From the NCBI RefSeq assembly GCF_024139115.2, contig NC_085141.1, forward strand, positions 368,985,925-369,049,924: 64,000 nucleotides of DNA, written 5' to 3'. The position numbers and the translations under genes are program-made. The notes beneath the pieces were generated by a model. That model ran no database searches. It was not told the DNA's origin and was given only the letters and a program-made list of their open reading frames with translations. This DNA is from Armigeres subalbatus. Its lineage: Eukaryota; Arthropoda; Insecta; Diptera; Culicidae. Below, piece by piece: positions 11,640-22,864 of this stretch (positions are counted from its first letter, which is position 1; the number at the start of each line of letters is the position of its first letter).

Positions 11640-12586
11640 TTCCAGAGGGGCTAGTTAGATCCTAAATTGGACTCAAAAACTCCCTCTTGTAGTTACGCCA
11701 ATGCTTATTCGTTTCCGATCGGTTCCTAAACATTTTTTTATCAGATTTAACGGGCTTACGCGGGTAATGCAGTCGATGAAGCTAAGACATCACACTATGA
11801 CTCTTCTCGCATTGATAACCCGTCACGTGACGCATGCGGGAAAAAGGCAACGTTCACACGCGACCTACCTGGGAATAAAAGCTTATTTTCACTTTCCCCT
11901 TTGTAATAACCGCAATCAACTCGACACGAGAACGCATCCCCCATTCACATTCTCATCAACCCACTACCCATAGTTTCCAAGGGATGCAACTGTAACGGTT
12001 TTTCCACGCGCGCGCGCCTCGCTAGATTGAAAACTCGAGTGGATTGTAGGATCCTCATCCCACCACCATCAGCGACATAAATTTCCTGCGGGCTGTCAAA
12101 ACTCTGCGGGTTCGAAACGACTGTGCCAGGTTCCAGAGCAAACCATCAGGGGTGGGCACCCTCGCTCTTTCACCGCAAATTACGAATTCCCAACGAATTG
12201 CCGTTTATTGGGACCGAAATTTTCCCGACGACGGTTATCATCGCCATTGAATGTCAATTAATCTGCCAACCGAAGAGACCTATGGCGTGCATTCTTCGAC
12301 ACCGAAATTCCTCGAAACATCAACCAGCAGCAATCAATCACGCAAGCGGAACCCCACCGTATGGTTGTCATCGAGTAACGAAATCTAAATTCTACGTAGA
12401 TTCTCCGGCCTCCTGGTAAGAACGAGGGCTGAGGCTGTCTTTCGGCGGAATGTTGTTCTGTCGCACATACAATAGGCCAATAATGTTCACATCAGAAGAA
12501 GACAGTAGCTTTAGACCCCGCACGGCCGACGACGCAGAACCTCCCCGGAATCCACAATAATGTGTGTAATTTAAATTGTTAATTAA
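11640..12586. other. Unique-looking spacer, no recognised gene
   Basis: Moderate GC content, including CGCGCGCGC near 12007. Open frames of about 90-98 codons (11701-11973, 12123-12419) have no recognisable motif. Part of it may be intron of the candidate exon at 12593-12779, whose splice donor opens into this side. Confidence 0.35.
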
Positions 12587-12592
12587 ACTCAC

Positions 12593-12779
12593 TCGAGACA
12601 TGCTTGGCGTTCGTAATCAGCGCCACTTCTTCGGCAACCGACGACTCCGACAGGTACTTGACGGGCTTACGCGGATATCTCTGACTGGAGGGAATACGGG
12701 CGGAGTGCATGAATGTGGGCATTCGGTGCTTCTGCTTGTTGGAATCAAACAGGATGTTAGAACGACGACGGGTTCTACA
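12593..12779 (-). CDS. Candidate internal exon of an unidentified host gene
   Basis: On the minus strand the frame reads a basic segment (CRTRRRSNILFDSNKQKHR), then MPTFMHSARIPSSQRYPRK and YLSESSVAEEVALITNAKHV, and meets a canonical splice donor GTGAGT at 12592-12587. Codon third positions are mostly G or C, unlike the AT-rich surroundings, which suggests selection as coding sequence. The acceptor is uncertain: the AG before 12779 is one choice, and the frame stays open upstream to about 12850. I do not recognise the protein family. Other exons should lie on the minus strand outside or elsewhere in the window, but I could not place them. Confidence 0.4.
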
Positions 12780-12849
12780 CTCGATGCGATTGCGATGAAG
12801 TGTGGAATACAAAGATCGTAGCCGTAGGTTGGGAAAGACGCAGAGAGCT

Positions 12850-13750
12850 ACGAAGGCTGTTTATTTATTCTAGCGGGATAATGATACTACAAATGCTAAA
12901 TTGAGTGGTGATTTGACGGTATTATGAGACGCATGCATCTAGGATGGTTAAAGCATAAGCAACGAGTTTCGAATGAGACTTTATATTGGTTCTAGGCATT
13001 AAGTGATAAGAAGTAAACAGTTTGGAAATTGATGGATCACGGTTTCTGATGCATCAAAATTGTAAAGTAGGCAGTGTCTCAGATTCAATGTATCACAACT
13101 TGATTAGCATAGGCGTTAACGGCCGGCGGCACACAAAAAATAGGGGCTGTCTATTGCTGTTTTATTGAACCCGTCAGGAATGACGATTGTAAAATGCCTG
13201 TAAGCCGAAAACTATTTGAATTTTCTAATTAATGATTTGAGTGTATTACTTCTACACAGATAAAAATATGTTGTGATTTTAAATGTATTTTCATGCACAT
13301 ATTTGGAGCATGCAAATAAACGTAACATTCAATCGATCTCACTATTATTTTAAATCGAAATAAATGCAAACGGTGCTTGCTTGTAAAATTCAATCAAATT
13401 TAATAGAATATCGAATGTTAATTCATTTGATGGGCAAGCTGCAATTTTACACGTCGTTGAATTTTCAAAATTATTTGCTGTGTACGTGAAGTTAATCGAT
13501 TTACAAATATTGCCCTCCGCTCGCTTTCAAATCGACTTCTATAAAAACATTCTTCATACCTGCCGTATCCTAACGGAACTATCAATTCTATACTCTAATT
13601 CTATCATGAACATGTACGTCTAAGTTTGGAATATGATATTAGCATTTCCATATCATTATTTGAATTTTGGAAATGAAATAAGTAATTTACTTTTAGATTA
13701 GCTGCACGAAAGCCATCGAATAGAAAACTTTTGTTTTGTAAAAAATATCT
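12850..13750. other. No recognised gene
   Basis: AT-rich spacer. No domain-bearing frame and no obvious repeat boundary seen. Confidence 0.35.
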
Positions 13751-13754
13751 TTGC

Positions 13755-13983
13755 TTAAGGTCACTCCTGACGGAATCCAAGTTCCAAAGTGCTCGCGTTT
13801 TCGGGGGCACATCACTCGATTCAGAGGCGGCGCACAACTGTAATTTTTGTTGATTTAGCTTTGCTGCGTCGCAGCATGCGTGAAATAATAAAAATGACAG
13901 TTGTGCGTTGCTTCCGTATCGAGTGGTGTGCCCCCGAAAACGCGAGCACTTTTAATCTTGGATTCCGTCAGAAGTGACCTTAA
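13755..13983. mobile_element. TTAA-flanked MITE (piggyBac-type target), copy 1
   Basis: The element is bounded by TTAA on both sides (13755-13758 and 13980-13983). Its long imperfect inverted arms start GGTCACTCCTGACGGAATCC, and the internal arms share GTGCTCGCGTTTTCGGGGGC and CAGTTGTGCG in opposite orientation. A TTAA target duplication is the signature of piggyBac-type transposition. It has no transposase. A related copy is at 34289-34499. Confidence 0.85.
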
Positions 13984-14189
13984 AACATTTCAGGGGGTCA
14001 AACGCAAAGGGGTGTAAGTGACAAAAAGGTAGTTTTGAGAAAACTGGGTGCAAAGCTTTTCAATATTTTTTCGTTTCATAAAAATTGGATGTAAGATAAA
14101 AAAAATGACAAATTTTCTGTGAATTTTCACATTAAAAAAAAACCGTACAAACTATATCAGAATATTGCCGTAAAGCCTATATATGTCGA

Positions 14190-14425
14190 AGGGCTTGACG
14201 ATCCCTCCCCAGGCCAACTGCGAGTTGTGGTTCCTGCCTAGGATGTGCTGGGGTCTGACAGTGGGCTCTGTTAAACCTCTTTAAGAAGCTGCATGTATCC
14301 GCAAATAGGCTCCGCCAAAGCGACCGTGTGCCGCTCAAAGCGCACAAGCCCAAATCCTGGTGTTAGGTGGGACGCTAAACAGAACTGACACGACGGCCCT
14401 CCAACGAGACAGTAGGTTTGCGCCA
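14190..14425 (+). mobile_element. Probable LINE 5' untranslated region
   Basis: GC-richer block containing CAGGCCAACTGCGAGTTGTG and GGTGTTAGGTGGGACGC, ending at GGTTTGCGCCAG. The phrase GGTTTGCGC recurs at 14692 directly before the LINE endonuclease start, so this block and the downstream LINE look like one element split by the insert at 14426-14690. The assignment is inference from position and that junction repeat. Confidence 0.4.
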
Positions 14426-14690
14426 GTGCATTAGTGATTAATCATAGATTTAATCATGATTAATGAATAATAGGGTATAGGATATCACCCAAAAATGAGA
14501 TTTAATCATTAATCAGAGACTTTTACATTTAATCATTATACATTAATCATGTTCATAATTTTGTAGCGTTTAATCATTAATCTTCTTCTTCTTCTTCTTC
14601 TTATTGGCATTACATCCCCACACTGGGACCTATTAAATTATTTAATCATAACAAATTCAATCGTTCATTGGAAGCTTTATTCATGTACGC
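14426..14690. repeat. TTAATCAT-rich insert containing a SINE tail
   Basis: Many copies of TTAATCAT / ATTAATCATG in both senses form an AT-rich degenerate repeat (about 14428-14580 and 14630-14660). It is interrupted by a short SINE fragment at 14582-14628. The whole block separates two parts of a LINE and is bracketed by GGTTTGCGC-like sequence, possibly a target duplication. Confidence 0.5.
14582..14628 (-). mobile_element. 3' fragment of the Feilai-like SINE
   Basis: A run of CTT triplets is followed by ATTGGCATTACATCCCCACA and CTGGGAC, the minus-strand tail and distal body of the SINE seen complete at 16309-16595. Everything upstream of the tail is missing, so this is a severely 5'-truncated copy. 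Confidence 0.75.
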
Positions 14691-15345
14691 TCTGGTTTGC
14701 GCTGGCCTGATAAGCCGCCTTTAAAAGCAACCATTATGAACGACATAGAAGATAATACGACTCGATATAATCGGCAAAGACCTAGGCGACGAATAAAGAA
14801 TCACGATTGGAAGCTTGGAACATGGAACTGTAAGTCGCTAGGCTTCGCAAATTCTCCGACATTTCGAACGTCCGCACTCACCCCAGTGCGATTATTGAAT
14901 CCGACCACTACCTCGTTGCTGTATGTCTGCGCTTAAAACTCGCAACGGTGTACACCACGCGTCGGAGTCGGTCCGCCGCGGCTAAACATTGGGCTGCTTG
15001 GACGGTAGACTATCACAGGACTATGCGCAGCAGCTGGAAGTGGCACTCCCAACGGAAGAGCAACTAGGCGCAGCGCGTCTCTTGAAGACGACTGGAGAGA
15101 TATTCGATCCGCCATTGGAAGCACCGCAACCGCTGCACTACGCACGGTGGCCCCGTATCAGAGAAACGACTGGTATGACGGCGAATATGAGCAGTTACAT
15201 AGTTGAGGAGAAGAATGCAGCATGGGCGACATTGCTGCAACACCGCACGAGGGCGAACGAGGTACGATACAAACAGGCGCGGAACAGACAAAACTCGATT
15301 TTCCGGAGGAGATCTGCTAAACAGAGCCCTGGCCTAATCCATTTT
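14690..15345 (+). pseudogene. Deleted LINE endonuclease/linker region
   Basis: The frame at 14697-14936 contains DWKLGTWNCKSLGF, the usual start of an apurinic-type endonuclease domain in RTE-like LINEs. The next frame (14989-15354) jumps to EEKNAAWATLLQHRTRANE and YKQARNRQNSIFRRR, the linker between endonuclease and reverse transcriptase. The catalytic middle of the endonuclease is therefore deleted or unrecognisable, and no reverse transcriptase follows after 15354. It is a dead fragment of a LINE related to the one at 1955-3362. Confidence 0.75.
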
Positions 15346-15354
15346 GCTAGCTAG

Positions 15355-16299
15355 GGCAATAAGTTGTGGTAATCAAGGATTCATCGTATTTAGTCCCCGC
15401 TACAAACAGCAGTATCAGAAGTAAAACATAATTAATGTTACCTTGCGGACAGTTGAAAGACTCGAATTCCTCTTGTTTTAGGCTAAACTGTATGCAGCGG
15501 AAACAACTTTTCAAGCAATAAGTTTAAAAACCTCGGTACCCGGTCCTAAGCTGAACTGACTGTTGGAAAAATCGAGTTAGGGGTTTAAATACGTACTAAC
15601 TCTTCTTGAACTGGTGAACAATGGTAGTGAGAGGAACACACGGAAGTTCTTAGTACTGAACAAATTCTCTTGCTTGAAATGGTCTTGTAGACAGAGCTAA
15701 ATCCCGGGTTTTCAGCGTTTTACTGGCGATATTCTAAAAGCAAGAAAAGGATGTGGCTAGGGTTCCGATGCATGGCCGAAAACAGTATTACTGTTCTGTT
15801 TTCTCAAGAAAGGATTGATTTCCTATTGATACGGGGCGCGCCTTCAATGGGATTGTTCTCGGTGAAGGGTCAAAATAGCGGGACCTTGTTATGGTGGTTT
15901 TGAGAAAACAAAACAACAACTGTATCGAAACAGTAGGTAGATGGATAAGTATTAGATTGCTAGTGTCGCTCCTGTTCGCGTGACTAACATCTAGGTCACT
16001 TTGATCTGGCAGCCAAAGTACCGGTACTACAAGTGTCAAACCAATGTTGGTAATGAAACAAAACATGCACTACTGCATAATGCATAACACACCGACAAGT
16101 TAGGCTTGTGGAAGCATATTTTGGCAATGACTACAGCGCCACTAGCGTTCTAGTACTCATGCTTCTACTATCGAAACCGATATTTCCGTGGATATTCTTA
16201 AGGTCTGAGGGAAAGGTTTTCCGTTAAAAAATCAGAAGGGTTGTGTACAAGACCCGACCGCAAGGTAGGCGTGGGTCAACGTAAGTATATTATTGTAAT
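15355..16299. other. No recognised gene
   Basis: Unique-looking intergenic sequence with balanced base composition. A 92-codon minus-strand frame at 15788-16066 has no recognisable motif. Confidence 0.35.
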
Positions 16300-16308
16300 A
16301 CAATACAC

Positions 16309-16595
16309 TTCTTCTTCTTATTGGCATTACATCCCCACACTGGGACAGAGCCGCCTCGCAGCTTAGTGTTCATTAAGCACTTCCACAGTTATTAACTGCG
16401 AGGTTTCTAAGCCAGGTTACCATTTTTGCATTCGTATATCATGAGGCTAGCACGATGATACTTTTATGCCCAGGGAAGTCGAGACAGTTTCCAATCCGAA
16501 AATTGCCTAGACCGGCACCGGGAATCGAACCCAGCCACCCTCAGCATGGTCTTGCTTTGTAGCCGCGCGTCTTACCGCACGGCTAAGGAGGGCCC
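16309..16595 (-). mobile_element. Full-length Feilai-like SINE with target duplication
   Basis: On the minus strand it starts GGGCCCTCCTTAGCC, has the A-box-like TAGCCGTGCGG and the B box GGTTCGATTCC, the conserved body, GCGAGGCGGCTCTGTCCCAG, and ends in GAA triplets. It is flanked by exact 9-bp duplications ACAATACAC (16300-16308 and 16596-16604), as expected for LINE-mediated retrotransposition. At about 287 bp it serves as the reference copy for the other SINE fragments in the window. Confidence 0.93.
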
Positions 16596-16604
16596 ACAAT
16601 ACAC

Positions 16605-18640
16605 ATTGTAGTTTATTATGGTTATGATTTTAGTGTTAACTAAAGTATTACTGTTTTGTTGGTTAAAATATGAGTATTAGAGTTAATTTGCAAAAAGTCA
16701 TAAAACAACTTTGGAACATGTTTCTCACGGATGTTCGAGCAAGAACATTATTGTTTATTGTTATTGTGTTTATGTCAAGTCAAATTTATCCATTCTATTC
16801 GAAGTAACCACAAATACACACGACAGTGATTTTTACTCCCTAACAAAATAGGTACTGCCATGCTTTTTGTCTTTGCTCTGCCCGTACTCGTGAACGAAGC
16901 AAGCGCCAGAAAAATGCAGGCACGGTGCGCCAGTAGACCGTTATTATAAAATAAAAATGTACATCAAAACCAAGTACAGGGCTCGATTGTTGAGGTAATT
17001 CTGCACCTCTGCACCAATTTTTAAAGAAATCCCTAGGAGGAATCTCGAGAAACCTTGATTTGAAGTTTTAACTAAGAAACTTTCTCGAATTCACGTGCAG
17101 ACTGAAGATTCTTTGTTGAATGCCAAAGGCGAGAACATTCTGTGCATGAGAAAAACCTTGGGAAATAGGGAAACTGCTCCTTGAATTCATACCATGTACC
17201 CAAATCAATACCATTCGAAAACAAATAATTGGTGCGCCAATTGTTTTATTTCTCATTTTTGCGATTTTTTTCAGCAGTGAGCACGCCGGAAAACAACAAA
17301 ACACGACACAAATTGAGCCTAAATTGCCTGTTTTGCGAATGTTATTGATATAGGAGCATGTTATTAATAATGGAACAGATACCCTAAGTATTCTATTCAG
17401 ATTAAAGTTTGTATAATATATATTTTTGTATTATTATTCATGTGTGATGAAATGTATTCGAGCATCAGAAGTAAAGATCAAACTTGGAGTACGGAAGAAA
17501 GTGAAAGAAATCAACAGCTTTAATATTTGTTTGATGTAGTGTAGTTGTTTAGCATTATATAACAGATTAGATCTTCGTCGGATGCCATAACAATTGGAAT
17601 TGACGGAGCTTTTTCAAAATCACTAACTGAGATTTCCCCGCAAACGGATCATCGGGCTGTTAATGCTCTTTATTATTGCTTTTTCACAAAATTCCGTAGA
17701 TTAGTATGATTTTCAAGAGTGGGCTTGAATCTAATGACATCTCGAGAACTAAAGAAAGTTGCACAAGACTAAGAGAAAAAAATACAAGCAGTGTGCATAT
17801 TCCATTGATTTCCGGTAACAACGAAGATAAAATATCGAACTTTTGCTCATGTCCGCTACTACACATCAAGTTTGGAGTTGTTAATATGATTTTCAAGTTG
17901 CTCGAGATGCGCCAGATTGAGAAGAATTGTGGGTTAACCAACGACAGATTAGGCATCAACAAATTGCAGATTTGCAAGAAGCAATAGATGGCTATTAAAC
18001 ATGGAAAGCATCACTTATACTAAGCTCGAACAAGTTAGCCATACAACAACATATGCTAAAGCTGGAAGGGTATGATGTGCAGGGCATGTTGCAAGAATAC
18101 CGAACAGCTAGATGTAAACTAAACAGACGTTATTGTGTGTGCGTGTTTTTTTTTAAATTATTTATAAATTCTTTGTTAATTTTTTACTTAAAAACTTTAA
18201 ATCAAGATTTCTCGAGATTCGTCCAAGGGATCTTTCTAAAAATTGGTCCAGAGGGGCAGAATTAACATAGGAATCGAGCCTTGTGCTTGGTTTTAATGGA
18301 CGTTGATCCACGGTGTGTGGACACGTAAGAAATGACGCGCGAGCGTAAATCAGGGGTCTTTTAATACCCGGAGAAAATGAAGCGGTGGGTTACAAGACCC
18401 GTAACTTACATTATTCTGATGTCCGTGTTGGGAATGCATGAACGGGATTGGTTGGTTCTGATGTTTTTACTAAGTAGGACAAGATTTGAAATTTATTGAA
18501 GTTTATCGTAAATGATCAATAGTTTTAATGAAATTGACAAATTGCTGATGGTTTTCCGAGTCGATTGATATATAAATCTTGAAAATCCATCTATAGATAA
18601 AGGCTCTATGAACGTTCAAAATCTTACATCGTCAAAAGCA
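16605..18640. other. No recognised gene
   Basis: AT-rich sequence without clear repeat borders. Opposing frames of about 93-97 codons overlap at 17684-17987, and neither shows a recognisable domain. It borders the 24-bp array on its right. Confidence 0.35.
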
Positions 18641-18679
18641 TGTGGTAGCACTCTCTGAGAGAGAAAATTGCCCAGAGAA

Positions 18680-20440
18680 AATTCCTCCGGAAGTTCCTCC
18701 GGGAATTCCTCCGGAAGTTCCTCCGGAAGTTCCTCCGGGAATTCCTCCGGAAGTTCCTCCGGGAATTCCTCCGGAAGTTCCTCCGGGAATTCCTCCGGAA
18801 GTTCCTCCGGGAATTCCTCCGGAAGTTCCTCCGGGAATTCCTCCGGAAGTTCCTCCGGGAATTCCTCCGGAAGTTCCTCCTGGAATTCCTCCGGAAGTTC
18901 CTCCGGGAATTCCTCCGGAAGTTCCTCCGGGAATTCCTCCGGAAGTTCCTCCGGGAATTCCTCCGGAAGTTCCTCCGGGAATTCCTCCGGAAGTTCCTCC
19001 GGAAATTCCTCCGGAAGTTCCTCCGGGAATTCCTCCGGAAGTTCCTCCGGGAATTCCTCCGGAAGTTCCTCCGGAAACTCCTCCGGAAGTTCCTCCGGGA
19101 ATTCCTCCGGAAGAAATTCCTCCGAAAGTTCCTCCGAGAATTCCTCCGGAAGTTCCTCCGGGAATTCCTCCGGAATTTCATCCGCGAATTCCTCCGGAAG
19201 TTCCTCCGGGAATTCCTCCGGAAGTTCCTCCGAATTCCTCCGAAGTTCCTCCGGGAATTCCTCCGGAAGTTCCTCCGGGAATTCCTCCGGAAGTTCCTCC
19301 GGGAATTCCTCCGGAAGTTCCTCCGGGAATTCCTCCGGAAGTTCCTCCGGGAATTCCTCCGGAAGTTCCTCCGGGAATTCCTCCGGAAGTTCCTCCGGGA
19401 ATTCCTCCGGAAGTTCCTCCGGGATTTCCTCCGGAAGTTCCTCCGGGAATTCCTCCGGAAGTTCCTCCGGGAATTCCTCCGGAAGTTCCTCCGGGAATTC
19501 CTCCGGAAGTTCCTCCGGGAATTCCTCCGGAAGTTCCTCCGGGAATTCCTCCGGAAGTTCCTCCGGGAATTCCTCCAGAAGTTCCTCCGGGAATTCCTCC
19601 GGAAGTTCCTCCGGGAATTCCTTCGGAAGTTCCTCCGGGAATTCCTTCGGAAGTTCCTCCGGGAATTCCTTCGGAAGTTCCTCCGGGAATTCCTCCGGAA
19701 GCTCCTCCGGGAATTCCTCCGGAAGTTCCTCCGGGAATTCCTCCGGAAGTTCCTCCGGGAATTCCTCCGGAAGTTCCTCCGGGAATTCCTCCGGAAGTTC
19801 CTCCGGGAATTCCTCCGGAAGTTCCTCCGGGAATTCCTCCGGAAGTTCCTCCGGGAATTCCTCCGGAAGTTCCTCCGGGATTTCCTCCGGGAATTCCTCC
19901 GGAAGTTCCTCCGGGAATTCCTCCGGAAGTTCCTCCGGGAATTCCTCCGGAAGTTCCTCCGGGAATTCCTCCGGAAGTTCCTCCTGGTACGCCGCCGGCA
20001 GTGCCTCCGGCAATTCCCCCGCACGTCGCTCCGGCAATCCCTCCGGAAGTTCCTCCGGGAATTCCTCCGGAAGTTCCTCCGGGAATTCCTCCGGAAGTTC
20101 CTCCGGGAATTCCTCCGGAAGTTCCTCCGGGAATTCCTCCGGAAGTTCCTCCGGGAATTCCTCCGGAAGTTCCTCCGGAATTCCTCCGGAAGTTCCTCCG
20201 GGAATTCCTCCGGAAGTTCCTCCGGGAATTCCTCCGGAAGTTCCTCCTGAATTCCTCCGGAAGTTCCTCCGGGAATTCTTCCAGAAAATCCTTTGGGAAT
20301 TCCTACGGAAGTTCCTCCGGGAATTCCTCTGCAGGTTCCTCTGGGAATTCCTCCTCCGGAAGTTCTTCCGGGAATTCCTCCGGAAGTTCCTCCGGGAATT
20401 CCTCCGGAAGTTCCTCCGGGAATTCCTCCGGAAGTTTTTT
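18680..20440. repeat. 1.76-kb array of a 24-bp unit (GGAATTCCTCCG + GAAGTTCCTCCG)
   Basis: About 73 copies of a 24-bp unit made of two similar 12-mers. Each unit carries an EcoRI-type palindrome GAATTC and TCCGGA palindromes. Because 24 is divisible by three and no frame has a stop, all six frames stay open: [16 protein letters not shown] and REFLRKFL types on plus; [16 protein letters not shown] and GIPGGTSG types on minus (up to 630 codons). Copies are nearly identical in the centre and more diverged after 20170. One 65-bp block at about 19984-20050 is strikingly diverged. I treat the frames as repeat by-products, with the reservation given in the findings. Confidence 0.96.
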
Positions 20441-20497
20441 GCTTGAAATCTTCCAGATGCAAGACATTTTTTTTCCTTTTCAAACTTTTCGTAAGCT

Positions 20498-20718
20498 ATG
20501 AAAAACAAATTAATTATACTTTTTGTGAGATCTTTGCTACTGCTGCAGTTCCTGAAAACGCCAGGTAAGTTGAACTGTGACTTACTACCTCTGTTTTTTT
20601 TTCATTGTTCTTTACAGCTACACTTTGAAAAGCGTTCATTATATTTGTTTATTCTAATGCAGAAATAATGCTGAAAACTGAAACGGCAATTCCTGATCCA
20701 AAAATGTTGCTTGACTAG
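20498..20718 (+). CDS. Candidate two-exon gene for a small secreted peptide
   Basis: An ATG at 20498 opens a 22-codon exon (MKNKLIILFV then RSLLLLQFLKTP) that looks like a signal peptide: a basic start and a hydrophobic core. It ends in a consensus donor CAG/GTAAGT at 20564/20565. A pyrimidine-rich acceptor at 20662 gives a second exon ending at TAG 20716-20718, for a 40-residue product with a short acidic tail. An alternative acceptor at 20617 (TTCTTTACAG) stops after three more codons. It lies directly beside the 24-bp array. The idea rests only on splice consensus and hydrophobicity; chance is a real alternative. Confidence 0.22.
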
Positions 20719-20989
20719 CAAATCCCGGACAGATTTACTTTCGCTTTTTCTTTAGATTAACGTATTCTATTTTTATAAATTTAATAATTCTACTAAAAAA
20801 TAGCAGCACTATCTCAATACTCTCCATTAATTCAAGTGCATTTGATGGTTCATGTTCGATTAGACCCATGACAGTTCGATCGGTGACCTGTCAGTGACTT
20901 CGTCAGACTTTATACCTAGTGACATTAGAAAAAAAAAACTGGTGGACACTCAGAGGGACCATCCATAAAAATTTTAATAATCCGCAGGT

Positions 20990-22240
20990 AGGTTTCTGGA
21001 GGAATTCACGGGGAAACTTCACGATAGGAATTTCTGGACTCCTGAGAAATTTTCAAAGGGAATTTGGAGGGAATGCTTCAGGAACTTCAGGAGAAATCCC
21101 TGGAAGGAAATCAAAAGGAATTCCTTTTTGGCTTAATTTTCTAAATTATTCTTGGAAAGATTTCCTAGAGTAGAAAGAATTTGGGAAGGATTTTTATTAA
21201 AAAAAATATTGAAGAAAATCCTAGAGAAATTTCAGAATGAATTCTCCAACAAATTTCCAAATGAGTTTTTAGATTTCTCAAAAATAATTCTAAAAGCTAA
21301 AGAAATTCAACAATAACTCTAAGAAATTCTAGGAGAATCAGTTTCTTTTAAACAATTTTGGCGTTCACAAAAAAAAAATCAAGGAAAATATTCGATTTGA
21401 TGGGTCACTTGCCCCATCGTGCCCAGCTCAACTCCGACAGTTAGTATAAAAAATGTCGGGCAATAAGTTTGTATCAGAACACTTTTCGGAATTATTAAAT
21501 TTCATTAATTTTTTTTGATTTGCTGGGTCACGTGCTCCATCGTATCCCAGCTTATCTCCTACTGAAAGTAGAGCATTCCTCCTGATATCGGTGGTTGTGG
21601 TAAATCAGGCTGAAAAAAATCATAAATAAATATTCTACCTAGATATCGCGTCTACAAAAGTTGCATTGATTTTTTTTATTGATTGCATTTAAATAAATTT
21701 CTGAAAAAATACAAAGCCTTTTCCGAAAATTCTGAAAACACTTTTTGAAAGAGATTTTTGAAAAAAAATCCTGAAGGAATTCGCATTTCAAAATGAAAAA
21801 AACCTGAAAAGATTTTCGAACAGAATTGTTTGATGAATTTCTGAAAGAATATCCGAAGAAATTCTAAAGGAATTTACGAAGGAATTTTTAATGGATTTTC
21901 CAAACAAATAGCTATTGGAATTTACATATAAATTTATATATTTCTCTAGGAATTTCTTTGAAAGTCCACAGTTTTGACTCTAGAATCAAGACTACATGCC
22001 AAGAAAACTCCCAAAATATCGAGATTGCGGAAATTCGGATTTTCTCAAGAATTCCTTGGGAATTTACTGCAGGAGTCCCTTCAAAAATTTCTGCAGATTT
22101 TTTTCGTAAATACCATAAACAATTCTCTAGGAAATTCATTCAAGAATTAATTCAGTAAATCATTGCTTAGGAAATACTTACGACGTTAGGAAATTTCTTA
22201 ATGAATTCTTCTGGAAATTGCTTCAATTTTTTTTTCCAAG
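20990..22240. repeat. Degenerate GGAATTTCT-type repeat tract
   Basis: Irregular copies of GGAATTTC, GAAATTCTT and AGAATTCCT recur throughout in both senses. It resembles a heavily decayed form of the 24-bp array unit. Two copies of a separate motif, TGGGTCAC(T/G)TG(C)CCCATCG-like, sit inside at 21401-21431 and 21524-21552. No gene is supported. Confidence 0.5.
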
Positions 22241-22864
22241 ATTATTTCTGACAGTTTCATTAGTAATTCCTTCATAATTTATTTTAATACTTTTAAACAA
22301 TTCTACCCATGTTGATGGGTTATTTTCCCTTACAGTTGCAATAGATTTGAAGCGCCCTTGCTCAAAAAAGCCATCCCTCGGAAAGCTCAAAAAGAATTGC
22401 AAATCTATTTATTAGTCTGCTGGATTACACCGTTGTTGAAAGGAAATTCTCTCTACCCAGCAAACACAAGATCGTATATCATAGCGAATAAGTATACAAA
22501 GTGGAGGCCATATGCGTAGACTTTGCGAGTAGTCAAATGGAGGCGTGCGCCGATATTGCCTCCACCTTGTATACCTTCGGCCACATTGAGAGTTGACGTA
22601 AAGGCAATGTCAACTTCTCTCCACGAACAGTCTAGGTAGGATTATGAATATGTTGTCTTTGTTTTTACTTAGTATTTCAACAAATTGTCACCAATATGGA
22701 TTCGCATTATCCGTTTTTTACAGTGTACGCTGTGTTTCGTCTTTGACGTTCGGCTTCGCCTACTCTTATTCAATCTCAACTTGAGGTTGAATAAGGGTGG
22801 GGATATGAATATGTTTTTTTTACTAAGTTTTTCAAAAAATTGTCACCTATATCTCCTATATTGG

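Noticed and set aside
18616..20508. Four overlapping 590-630-codon frames as Pro-rich or Glu-rich proteins
   Set aside because: The 24-bp unit is open in all six frames, so length is no evidence. Only the diverged block at 19984-20050 hints at constraint, reported as a finding.
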